A stretch of 6,372 nt of DNA from Actinomycetota bacterium (GTDB lineage: Bacteria > Actinomycetota > Actinomycetes > Nanopelagicales > Nanopelagicaceae): positions 1 to 6,372 of the forward strand of contig SXRC01000101.1 in the NCBI GenBank assembly GCA_005793655.1, written 5' to 3'. Below, piece after piece: positions 1 to 5,818 of the stretch (its first letter is position 1; each line of letters begins with the position of its first letter). The position numbers were made by a program, and so were the translations under genes. The notes beneath the pieces were generated by a model. That model did not search any database, was not told where the DNA came from, and saw only the letters and a list, made by a program, of their open reading frames with translations.

Positions 1-1
1 A

Positions 2-310
2 GATTTAAATAGAGATGCTTTAAGCAAAATCGCTGAAATCATTAATGAGTACGAAATTCCAGCCCATACAGTTGGCTTTGGAGTAAAGGGCTGTATTACC
101 TGGTCTGCTAACCCAGTTCGAAACTACAGGGATTACAAAGCCACTGACTTTGATATTGCAGAACTTTCCTTCTTCTGGTCACTAAATAGAAATGTAATGA
201 CCCCGCCAGGACTTGATGAGCAATGGCTGATTTCTCTTGCTCATGGTCAGCGCGAGATAGACATAATCGTTGGAGATTTCTTAGAGTTTGCTAAAGCACT
301 GCGAGCTTAA
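2..310 (+). CDS. Class III aminotransferase, GSA-aminomutase-like (C-terminal part, 5' end outside window)
   Basis: Bases 2-307 read as one open frame of 102 residues ending in TAA. The fragment has the C-terminal pattern of PLP-dependent class III aminotransferases related to glutamate-1-semialdehyde 2,1-aminomutase (HemL-like). It carries a small-domain strand (VGFGVKGCITWS), then the PVRNYRDYKATD segment, then NVMTPPGLDEQWLISLAHG, and finally the IDIIVGDFLEFAKAL helix that closes these proteins. The PLP lysine and most active-site residues lie upstream of the window, so the substrate cannot be read. The NYRDYK/PPGLDEQW form is typical of catabolic 'aspartate aminotransferase family' members rather than of heme-pathway HemL, which is from memory of the family. 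The neighbouring polyamine-type importer makes an amine substrate attractive, but this is inference. The gene is convergent with the kinase gene and shares TTAA with it at the stop codons. Confidence 0.85.
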   Translation, partial: DLNRDALSKIAEIINEYEIPAHTVGFGVKGCITWSANPVRNYRDYKATDFDIAELSFFWSLNRNVMTPPGLDEQWLISLAHGQREIDIIVGDFLEFAKALRA

Positions 311-315
311 GCTCG
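302..315. terminator. Perfect 14-bp palindrome over the convergent stop codons; possible bidirectional terminator
   Basis: CGAGCTTAAGCTCG is a perfect palindrome centred on the TTAA (307-310) that carries both stop codons. As RNA it can fold on either strand into a 5-bp stem with a UUAA loop. On the + strand CACT (297-300) and AGTG (321-324) can extend it across an uneven internal loop. There is no clear U-tract on either side, so a terminator role is only a guess. The base pairing itself is plain in the sequence. Confidence 0.3.
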
Positions 316-1074
316 ATAGTAGTGTTCTAAGTTCCAAGCCCTAACACCACCTGCAACTCCAGCAGTATTTGGAACTACAACCACATCATCACCCATCCGT
401 TCTAAATCTATTGGGCGAATCAATCTTGCATTTCCACCACCGAGATATAACCGGTCCCACTTAAAAACTGGGCGAAGCTCTTCTACTAAAACTCTAATTC
501 TTCGTGACCAGAATATTGTTCCAAGCCTCTTGCGCTCTTGTTCGCCGATCCAAGTGTCATAAGTCGTTGCTCTGCGTACTGTGGCATGAGAGAGTTCAAA
601 ATGTGGCGTTAATTTTCCACCATAGAAAATTGCAAAGCCAAGACCTGTTCCCAATGTAATGACTACTTCATATCCAGAGCCGGTAATAATTCCTGCGCCA
701 TGCACCTCTGCATCGTTTAGAACTAGCGTTGGAATATTTAGTTTTGTTGAGATTGCTTTTTGTGCATCAAAGCCAGACCAGAGTTCAGCGCTTTCTAGAT
801 CAATTTTTGTGCGCGGCCCACTCTTTGTAATGTAATGCGGGGTAGAAATAACAACGCCATTTCGAATCATTCCTGGCATTCCAATTGTGGCTCTATACGC
901 TTTAGGAAATCCTGAAGCGATATCAGCAATGGTCTCTACAAATGTTGCTGGCGGAAGCGGATAAGGTGTTGGAATTCTATTTGGCTTGGAATGCATCGTT
1001 CCCGAACTATCAAGGACGCAGCTCTTGAGATAGAGGCCTCCGCAATCAATCGAGAGCGTTAGGTTCTCATCCAT
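307..1074 (-). CDS. ROK-family kinase, polyphosphate-glucokinase-like
   Basis: This is a 255-residue actin-fold sugar-kinase-like protein, probably cytoplasmic. The phosphate-1 motif is near the N-terminus (IDCGGLYLK, D10, G12-G13, K17). PGMIRNGVV lies at 67-75, the LNDAE segment with the likely catalytic base D121 at 119-123, TLGTGLG at 140-146, ELSH at 160-163, LYLGGGNA at 209-216, and a terminal VVPNTAGVAGG adenosine-site motif. Length and order match actinobacterial polyphosphate glucokinases and the short ROK group that lacks the zinc CGCGxxGC motif. The usual ELGH is ELSH here and the following segment (TTYDTWIGEQERKRLG) differs from classical PPGK, so the substrate (glucose or another sugar) and the donor (polyphosphate or ATP) are uncertain. 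I chose ATG at 1074 over an upstream GTG at 1092 because GGGGGAAG precedes it at good spacing. It is divergent from the transporter operon and could share its control region. Confidence 0.85.
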   Translation of the reverse strand: MDENLTLSIDCGGLYLKSCVLDSSGTMHSKPNRIPTPYPLPPATFVETIADIASGFPKAYRATIGMPGMIRNGVVISTPHYITKSGPRTKIDLESAELWSGFDAQKAISTKLNIPTLVLNDAEVHGAGIITGSGYEVVITLGTGLGFAIFYGGKLTPHFELSHATVRRATTYDTWIGEQERKRLGTIFWSRRIRVLVEELRPVFKWDRLYLGGGNARLIRPIDLERMGDDVVVVPNTAGVAGGVRAWNLEHYYRA

Positions 1075-1082
1075 ACCCGCAT

Positions 1083-1090
1083 CTTCCCCC
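1083..1090 (-). promoter_or_regulatory. Ribosome binding site that decides the kinase start
   Basis: On the minus strand GGGGGAAG lies 8 bases before ATG 1074-1072. The alternative GTG at 1092 would include this purine run inside the gene and has only AT-rich sequence without an SD before it. The ATG start also places the phosphate-1 motif at the usual distance from the N-terminus. Confidence 0.55.
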
Positions 1091-1101
1091 ACATGGAAAT
1101 C

Positions 1102-1121
1102 TTTGCCAAATATTTATCAAA
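1102..1121. promoter_or_regulatory. 20-bp imperfect palindrome, candidate operator in the divergent spacer
   Basis: The sequence has the form TTTGnnAAATATTTnnCAAA. Eight of ten base pairs are symmetrical, and the only mismatches are the two nn pairs. It sits near the middle of the 87-bp spacer (1075-1161) between the kinase gene and the transporter operon, which must contain promoters for both directions. The size and symmetry fit a site for a dimeric helix-turn-helix repressor such as a GntR, LacI or TetR member. No such regulator gene is in the window. I could not place convincing -35/-10 boxes in either direction, so the promoters themselves are not annotated. Confidence 0.5.
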
Positions 1122-1161
1122 ATCCCCTTACAAAGGTGCTACTACTAGATAGGGTCTTTCT

Positions 1162-2184
1162 ATGGCTTTAATTGAGATTCGCCATTTGGCGAAATCTTTT
1201 GGCAACGTCAAGGCTGTTGATGACATATCGCTAGATATTGAGTCGGGTGAATTCATCACCTTGCTTGGACCATCTGGATCTGGCAAGACCACTGTTCTAA
1301 GAATGATTGCCGGCTTTGAGGATTGCGATGCCGGATCAATTAAGTTAAATGGTGAAGATATAACTCACCTTCCTCCCTTTGATCGCGATGTCAATACTGT
1401 CTTTCAAGATTATGCGCTCTTTCCGCACATGAGCGTTCAAGAAAATGTTGAGTATGGATTAAGAACAAGAAAGGTCCCCAAGGCTGAAAGGGCGAAACAA
1501 GCGCTAGAAGCTATTGCTTCGGTGAAGCTTGAGGAAACTGTTAACCGTTTGCCTCATCAACTCTCTGGGGGTCAGAGACAGAGAATTGCTCTGGCTCGAG
1601 CTTTAGTTTTAAGGCCTCGGGTATTACTCCTAGATGAACCACTTGGCGCACTTGATAGACAGTTAAGGGAAGAAATGCAGGTTGAATTAAAAAAGATTCA
1701 ACGCGATGCTGGAATCACATTCGTCTTTGTTACTCATGATCAGGAAGAAGCTATGAGAATGAGTGATCGAATTGTGGTCTTCAACTCTGGGCGCATAGAG
1801 CAAGTTGGAACTCCGGAGCAGGTATATGAGGAACCAAGAACTAATTTTGTGGCTGGGTTTTTAGGGACTGCAAATATCTTCTCTGTAGATGTAGCTCGAA
1901 AGTTTTTAGGGGCCACCACAACAGTAAGTATTAGGCCGGAGCGGATTCGATTACAGGCGCCTGGGACCAAGATTGATAAGAGTGAAACTTCCATAACGGG
2001 AACTGTGCAAGAGGCAGCCTTTGTTGGCGCTAACACCATTTACATACTTGAGACCGATTTTGGAGTGAAATTAACGGTAAGAAAGACAAACACAGAATTG
2101 CTGGGGCAAGACAATAGTTTTGTCGCTGGCGATCAGGTAATGGCCGTATGGCGAAATAGCCATATAGCTCAGATACCTGTTTAG
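1162..2184 (+). CDS. potA: Polyamine-type ABC importer, ATP-binding subunit (PotA/YdcT-like)
   Basis: This 340-residue cytoplasmic ATPase should energise import by the two permeases encoded downstream. All nucleotide-binding motifs are intact: Walker A GPSGSGKTT at 36-44, Q-loop Q82 in VFQDYALFPHM, signature LSGGQ at 134-138, Walker B VLLLDE at 154-159, D-loop ALD at 163-165 and switch histidine H192 in FVTHDQEEAM. The region after about residue 235 is the C-terminal TOBE-type domain, with SIRPERIRL in its usual place. Length and the AMRMSDRIVVFNSGRIEQVGTP stretch fit the PotA/CysA/FbpC group. Spermidine/putrescine specificity is inferred from the binding protein next door. ATG 1162 is preceded by AGGG (1151-1154) at 7 bases, a modest ribosome binding site. 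First gene of the operon; 30 bases separate it from the lipoprotein gene. Confidence 0.93.
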   Translation: MALIEIRHLAKSFGNVKAVDDISLDIESGEFITLLGPSGSGKTTVLRMIAGFEDCDAGSIKLNGEDITHLPPFDRDVNTVFQDYALFPHMSVQENVEYGLRTRKVPKAERAKQALEAIASVKLEETVNRLPHQLSGGQRQRIALARALVLRPRVLLLDEPLGALDRQLREEMQVELKKIQRDAGITFVFVTHDQEEAMRMSDRIVVFNSGRIEQVGTPEQVYEEPRTNFVAGFLGTANIFSVDVARKFLGATTTVSIRPERIRLQAPGTKIDKSETSITGTVQEAAFVGANTIYILETDFGVKLTVRKTNTELLGQDNSFVAGDQVMAVWRNSHIAQIPV

Positions 2185-2187
2185 TGC

Positions 2188-2199
2188 TGACTCGAGTCA
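2188..2199. repeat. Perfect 12-bp palindrome before the binding-protein gene
   Basis: TGACTCGAGTCA lies four bases after the ATPase stop codon and just before the binding-protein ribosome binding site. As RNA it gives only a 4-bp stem with a UCGA loop, so it could equally be a DNA operator, a weak mRNA structure or chance. It shares TCGAGT with the hairpin after the same gene (3394-3427). Confidence 0.35.
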
Positions 2200-2204
2200 C
2201 ACGA

Positions 2205-2209
2205 AAGGA
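2205..2209 (+). promoter_or_regulatory. Strong Shine-Dalgarno site of the binding-protein gene
   Basis: AAGGA, within a longer purine stretch, ends five bases before ATG 2215. It is the best ribosome binding site among the four transporter genes, in line with the need for an excess of binding protein over channel. Confidence 0.7.
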
Positions 2210-2214
2210 AGAAA

Positions 2215-3387
2215 ATGAAGGGGAAGAAACTAGCAATACTTAGCGCTCTATCCGCATCTGTTTTGATCATCAGTGGATGTTCATCAGGAAGCGATGATAG
2301 CTCTGGGGTTGCAATTGAAGTGCCCGATATCCCAATGCATGAAGCCATGGGTGAATTTGAGGGCGAATTAAATATCGTTAACTGGTCAGGCTTTGTTGAA
2401 CCAGCCTGGACCGATAAATTCACAGCCGATACCGGATGCAAAGTTAATCCTCGCGTTGCAGGTACCAGCGATGAAATGGTTACCTTGATGCGAACTGGTC
2501 AATATGACATCGTTTCTGCATCAGGTGATGCCGCTCTAAGACTTATCGTCGGTGGCGACGTACAACCATTAAATCTTGACCTAATTCCTAACTTCAGCGA
2601 TGACATTGCCGCTGGTATGAAGGGAAATATTTACGACACAGTAAATGGAAAGCCTTACGGTGTTCCTATTGGTCGTGGCGCTAACCTGCTTCAATACAAT
2701 GAAGAAGTAACAGGTGGAGCACCAGAGAGTTGGGACGTTGTCTGGGAGCTAAACACTCCTTATAAGGGCAAGATCACTGCTTACGACGCACCTATCTATA
2801 TTGCTGATGCTGCAGTTTATTTGATGTACCACAAGCCAGAGCTAGGTATTAAAAATCCTTACGCTCTAGATGAAACACAGTTAGCCGCTGCTATCGATCT
2901 ATTGAAGCAGCAGAATCAAGTTATTGGCGAGTACTGGTCAGATCCAGTTGCACAGATAACTTCATTCGTTGGTGGCAACACTGTCGTTGGTACTTCATGG
3001 GAAGTTCTTCGTAAGTTCGCAGCTAAAGACAACCTAAAGACAACACTTCCAGTTGAAGGTTCAACTGGTTGGTTTGATTCATGGTTGGTTAGCTCAACTA
3101 CTAAGAACATCAACTGTGCCTATGCTTGGATGGATTACACCAGCAAGCCAGAGGTAAATGGCGCTATCGCTGTTAACTTCGGTATGGCACCAGCAAACGT
3201 CGCATACTGCGCTTCCAGCCCTGAGGCTCAAGCTCACTGCGATACCTTCTTTGCAGAAGATGAAGAGTTCTTCAAGAGAATTTGGCCTTGGACAACTCCA
3301 ATTGAAACCTGCGTTGATGGTAGAAAAGACGTTAAGTGCACTAGCTTCCAAGAGTGGACTAACGCCTGGGCAACCGTTAAAGGTTGA
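2215..3387 (+). CDS. ydcS: Polyamine-type ABC importer, substrate-binding lipoprotein (YdcS/PotD-like)
   Basis: This 390-residue exported lipoprotein captures the substrate outside the membrane. Residues 1-21 form a lipoprotein signal peptide (KGKK, then a hydrophobic core), with lipobox ISGC and lipidated C22, followed by a Ser/Gly/Asp linker. The mature part follows the PotD/YdcS fold: LNIVNWSGFVEP at 52-63, TSDEMVTLMRTGQYD at 84-98, SASGDAALRLI at 101-111, VQPLNLDLIPN at 116-126, AYDAPIYIADAA at 189-200 and CAYAWMDY at 301-308. From memory these blocks align closely with E. coli YdcS, more so than with PotD, so putrescine is the likeliest ligand; another polyamine is possible. Besides C22 there are six cysteines (75, 301, 332, 342, 366, 375), enough for three disulfides. 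The gene ends in tandem TGA TAA and is followed by a strong hairpin. Confidence 0.93.
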   Translation: MKGKKLAILSALSASVLIISGCSSGSDDSSGVAIEVPDIPMHEAMGEFEGELNIVNWSGFVEPAWTDKFTADTGCKVNPRVAGTSDEMVTLMRTGQYDIVSASGDAALRLIVGGDVQPLNLDLIPNFSDDIAAGMKGNIYDTVNGKPYGVPIGRGANLLQYNEEVTGGAPESWDVVWELNTPYKGKITAYDAPIYIADAAVYLMYHKPELGIKNPYALDETQLAAAIDLLKQQNQVIGEYWSDPVAQITSFVGGNTVVGTSWEVLRKFAAKDNLKTTLPVEGSTGWFDSWLVSSTTKNINCAYAWMDYTSKPEVNGAIAVNFGMAPANVAYCASSPEAQAHCDTFFAEDEEFFKRIWPWTTPIETCVDGRKDVKCTSFQEWTNAWATVKG

Positions 3388-3393
3388 TAAATG

Positions 3394-3427
3394 TTGTGTG
3401 GGAGTCGAGTAATCGACTCCCACACAA
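3394..3427 (+). other. Intercistronic hairpin, 15-bp perfect stem with GUAA tetraloop
   Basis: Bases 3394-3408 pair perfectly with 3413-3427. The loop is GTAA, a GNRA-class tetraloop that is unusually stable in RNA. It starts six bases after the binding-protein stop codon and ends 14 bases before the next permease. No U-tract follows on the + strand, so it is not a textbook terminator. Similar structures between binding-protein and permease genes protect the upstream mRNA from 3' exonucleases and lower downstream expression. Partial termination would have the same effect. Confidence 0.8.
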
Positions 3428-3441
3428 ACTAATCAAAAAAT

Positions 3442-4323
3442 ATGTCAACAAAATCAGACTTTAAGGACAGTCGACCAATCTCTTCCTTCTTTCTAAGAAA
3501 GCCAAAGGTTAGATTGATTTCTCTTCTGTCTCTTCCTATGACATGGATTGTTGGCGTTTACATAGTCTCACTTTTTCTTTTGCTAATTACAGCTTTTTGG
3601 AATGTAGATCCTTTTACATCAAGAGTAAGCCCTGGTTTTAATCTAGAGAACTTCATAATGGTTTTTACAGTCCCTGCTTATATTGCAACATCAATTCGTA
3701 CTCTTTTTATAGCTCTATCGGTAACTGCTATCTGTGTACTTTTAGCTGTGCCACTTGGTATTTACATGGCAAAAATTGCTAAGCCTTGGCTCAGAAATAT
3801 TCTCGCTGTAGCAATAACTCTGCCACTTTGGGCCGGGTACTTAGTAAAAATCATTGCTATGCGACTAGTTTTTACAGAAGAAGGTTTCTTTAATTGGTTG
3901 ATGGCTCCGCTAGGTATTCGCGGGCCTGGATTCTCAATTCCAATCGTCATTTTGACCCTCACATACCTTTGGTTCCCTTACATGGCTCTTCCGGTATACA
4001 CCGCTATCCGCCAGATTCCGCCAAATCTCTTCGATGCCTCAAGTGATATGGGAGCTAAAGGATTTACTACCGTCTACCGAGTTGTCATTCCACTTATTGT
4101 TCCAGCCATAATTGCAGGATCTGTTTTTACATTTTCTTTAAGTTTAGGTGATTATCTGGCTGCTCGATTCACGGGTGGAGCAACGCAGATGATTGGAAGC
4201 ATTATTGCCGCAAATATCAACCTTAATCCCCCAGTTGCTGCAGCATATTCCATGATTCCAATTGCATTTGTCGTGATATATCTGATGGTGGCAAGGCGCA
4301 CCGGCTCGTTGGAGCGTATGTAG
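3442..4323 (+). CDS. potB: Polyamine-type ABC importer, permease 1 (PotB/YdcU-like)
   Basis: This 293-residue inner-membrane subunit has about six hydrophobic segments, roughly at 31-52, 83-106, 118-140, 165-185, 218-240 and 268-285. It should pair with the next gene product to form the import channel. The EAA loop that contacts the ATPase is visible at about 198-222 (DASSDMGAKGF then VIPLIVPAI). SLGDYLAARFTGG after it is typical of PotB/COG1176 proteins. An in-frame TAA at 3430-3432 rules out a start further upstream, and ATG 3442 gives the charged cytoplasmic N-terminus expected of the family. The start has no Shine-Dalgarno sequence, only an A-rich run (AATCAAAAAAT) after the hairpin, so translation is probably weak or relies on an unstructured A-rich leader. 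It is joined to the second permease without a gap. Confidence 0.92.
   Translation: MSTKSDFKDSRPISSFFLRKPKVRLISLLSLPMTWIVGVYIVSLFLLLITAFWNVDPFTSRVSPGFNLENFIMVFTVPAYIATSIRTLFIALSVTAICVLLAVPLGIYMAKIAKPWLRNILAVAITLPLWAGYLVKIIAMRLVFTEEGFFNWLMAPLGIRGPGFSIPIVILTLTYLWFPYMALPVYTAIRQIPPNLFDASSDMGAKGFTTVYRVVIPLIVPAIIAGSVFTFSLSLGDYLAARFTGGATQMIGSIIAANINLNPPVAAAYSMIPIAFVVIYLMVARRTGSLERM
4311..4314 (+). promoter_or_regulatory. Ribosome binding site of permease 2, inside the end of permease 1
   Basis: GGAG lies nine bases before ATG 4324, within the last codons of permease 1. The stop TAG (4321-4323) touches the ATG directly, so ribosomes finishing permease 1 can restart at once. This would give near-equal amounts of the two membrane subunits. 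Confidence 0.55.
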
Positions 4324-5136
4324 ATGTTAAGGCTGTCGAGATTAACCCGAGTAGCACTTGGCGGCGTTGTGTTATTCATTCTATTTTTTATGTATACCCC
4401 TCTAATGGTATTAATACTAAATTCTTTCAATGAGTCGCAGATTTCAGGCTGGCCTATTGAAAGCTTTTCAACTAAGTGGTGGGAGTTTGCTAGAAGTTAT
4501 CAACCGATTAGAGATGCACTTCTTAATTCAGTTCTTGTAGCAACTGGAGCTATGGTTATTGCCTCAATACTTGGAACGCTTGTTGCTTTTGCTATGAAAG
4601 GTTTCTCCTTTTTTGGCAAAGGCACTGTGAATATTTTGATTGTTCTACCAATTGCGCTACCTGGAGTTGTGACAGGTGTTGCCTTTAGTAATACTTACTC
4701 TAATTTTCTTACGCCAATGGGATTTAATATTGGCTACTTTGGAATGATTGTGGCGCACTCAACATTTTGTATTGTGATGGTTTTCAATAACGTTTTTGCG
4801 CGTTTGCGCCGGATGAACCCAAACCTTCAAGAAGCTTCAGCAGATCTTGGAGCTGGCTTATGGCAGACATTTAGGCTAGTAACTTTTCCTCAATTCAGAA
4901 CTTCTTTTGCTGCAGGAGCGCTTTTAGCCTTTGCATTGAGTTTCGATGAAGTTGTAGTAACAATTTTTACAGCTCCACCAGGGGTCGACACCTTGCCATT
5001 ATGGATTTTGAAGGAAGTTGGAAGGCCTAATCAAGCAAGCGTTGTAAATGTTGTTGCGACTGTTGTTATCTTGCTGTCGCTCATACCTGTCTATATTTCA
5101 CAGAGATTGGCTAGAGCACAGGAAGATGAGCGGTAG
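4324..5136 (+). CDS. potC: Polyamine-type ABC importer, permease 2 (PotC/YdcV-like)
   Basis: This 270-residue inner-membrane subunit is the heterodimer partner of permease 1. Hydrophobic segments lie at about 11-33, 66-92, 102-122, 138-158, 194-216 and 241-260. The EAA loop is EASADLGAGLWQTFRLVTFP at about 170-189. The downstream motif ALSFDEVVVTIFTAPPG (204-220) is the PotC/YdcV hallmark, where the acidic SxDE element is well conserved. NSFNESQISGWPIESFSTKWW after the first membrane segment is also characteristic of the family. The start is fixed by the adjoining TAG of permease 1 and the GGAG before it. It is the last gene of the operon: only four bases (5137-5140) separate its stop from the stop of the convergent phosphodiesterase gene. 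No aldehyde dehydrogenase follows, unlike ydcW in E. coli. Confidence 0.93.
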   Translation: MLRLSRLTRVALGGVVLFILFFMYTPLMVLILNSFNESQISGWPIESFSTKWWEFARSYQPIRDALLNSVLVATGAMVIASILGTLVAFAMKGFSFFGKGTVNILIVLPIALPGVVTGVAFSNTYSNFLTPMGFNIGYFGMIVAHSTFCIVMVFNNVFARLRRMNPNLQEASADLGAGLWQTFRLVTFPQFRTSFAAGALLAFALSFDEVVVTIFTAPPGVDTLPLWILKEVGRPNQASVVNVVATVVILLSLIPVYISQRLARAQEDER

Positions 5137-5140
5137 AGAT

Positions 5141-5818
5141 CTAGTTTTTTAGGATTTTAAGAGCCCGCTTTGGGCGATCAGTTATTACTCCATAAATCTC
5201 TCTTTTCTTAAGCCATCTTAGATCCTCTTTCGAATTGACTGTCCAAACATATATTCGCTTCGCTCTCATTAGATTTATCAAAAATGGGTAACGTTTTAAT
5301 GTAGTTATTTTGATGGCAACATATTCATATCTTGCAAATAATGCACTGATGCCATATCGAATGACCTTTGCACACTTCGCATCACTCTTCTCTACTCGTC
5401 GCACAGCCCAGAACGAAAATGAAATTACCACTACTTCTATTCCTGCTCTATCTATTTCTTGCTTATATTTGTTTATCAAATCCATTGTTCTATATTCTAT
5501 TTCGCCACTACTTAACACTGGATGTTTAGATTCAATCAATAAATCCTTTTTGGCTTCAATCGCCATTAATAACAATTCCTCTAACCCCATCGTGTTGGCA
5601 TCTCTGATTAATTCTTGAGCACTTACGCGTGACACAAGTTTGCGTTTTCCCGTGATTCTCTTGGTGTCTGAATCGTGGAAACACATAATTTCCTTGTCTT
5701 TTGTTAAGCGAACATCGCACTCAAAACCATCAACGCCAGCCTCGATAGCTGCCTGATAGGCAATTTGAGTCATCTCAGGATGCTTATGACTAAATCCGCG
5801 ATGGGCAAAAACTTTCAT
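5141..5818 (-). CDS. Glycerophosphodiester phosphodiesterase (GDPD/UgpQ-like)
   Basis: This 225-residue, one-domain protein has no signal peptide and is probably cytoplasmic. The family hydrolyses glycerophosphodiesters to glycerol 3-phosphate and an alcohol. The TIM-barrel catalytic set is present: H6-R7 in AHRG, metal ligands E33 and D35 in FECDVRLTKD, H48 in CFHDSD, and E96/K98 in IESKHP. The C-terminal VWTVNSKEDL and GVITDRP blocks close the barrel. The usual PENT box reads PEMT (14-17), so its Asn is replaced by Met. The AHRG motif begins five residues from the start, so the start is secure. ATG 5818-5816 overlaps the TGA of the preceding glycosyltransferase gene as ATGA, and no SD is seen, which points to translational coupling. 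The gene is richer in A+T and lysine than the transporter operon. The role could be lipid salvage or turnover of a glycerophosphate-containing surface polymer. Confidence 0.9.
   Translation of the reverse strand: MKVFAHRGFSHKHPEMTQIAYQAAIEAGVDGFECDVRLTKDKEIMCFHDSDTKRITGKRKLVSRVSAQELIRDANTMGLEELLLMAIEAKKDLLIESKHPVLSSGEIEYRTMDLINKYKQEIDRAGIEVVVISFSFWAVRRVEKSDAKCAKVIRYGISALFARYEYVAIKITTLKRYPFLINLMRAKRIYVWTVNSKEDLRWLKKREIYGVITDRPKRALKILKN

Noticed and set aside
1075..1092. Upstream GTG start for the ROK kinase (six more residues)
   Set aside because: The GTG has no SD before it, and the purine-rich GGGGGAAG lies between it and the ATG at 1074, at the right distance for the ATG.
1093..1161. Sigma-70-like promoter boxes (TTGCCA at 1103, TACTAGAT at 1143) for the transporter operon
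   Set aside because: The two elements are 34 bases apart, far beyond a normal spacer, and no better pair was found in either direction.
2181..2441. Minus-strand open frame over the start of the binding-protein gene
   Set aside because: It is antisense to the signal peptide and first conserved block of the lipoprotein, with no recognisable product or SD.
3158..3412. Plus-strand frame of 84 codons overlapping the end of the binding-protein gene and running into the hairpin
   Set aside because: It lies in another frame of a well-conserved gene, has no SD and resembles no family.
1162..5136. Alternative reading of the transporter as an iron, thiamine or sulfate importer
   Set aside because: The ATPase alone would permit this, but the binding protein has the YdcS/PotD blocks throughout and the permeases carry PotB/PotC-type motifs.
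5134..5150. Possible terminator after permease 2: TAGAGATCTA followed by six T
   Set aside because: The stem would be 4 bp with a two-base loop, too weak and tight to fold, though the T-run may still help termination.
5163..5175. Hairpin GCCC-GCTTT-GGGC near the 3' end of the phosphodiesterase gene
   Set aside because: Only a 4-bp stem, inside coding sequence, and no U-tract follows on either strand.
5310..5618. Plus-strand open frame of 102 codons opposite the phosphodiesterase gene
   Set aside because: It is antisense to a gene with all catalytic motifs, has low-complexity composition and no ribosome binding site.
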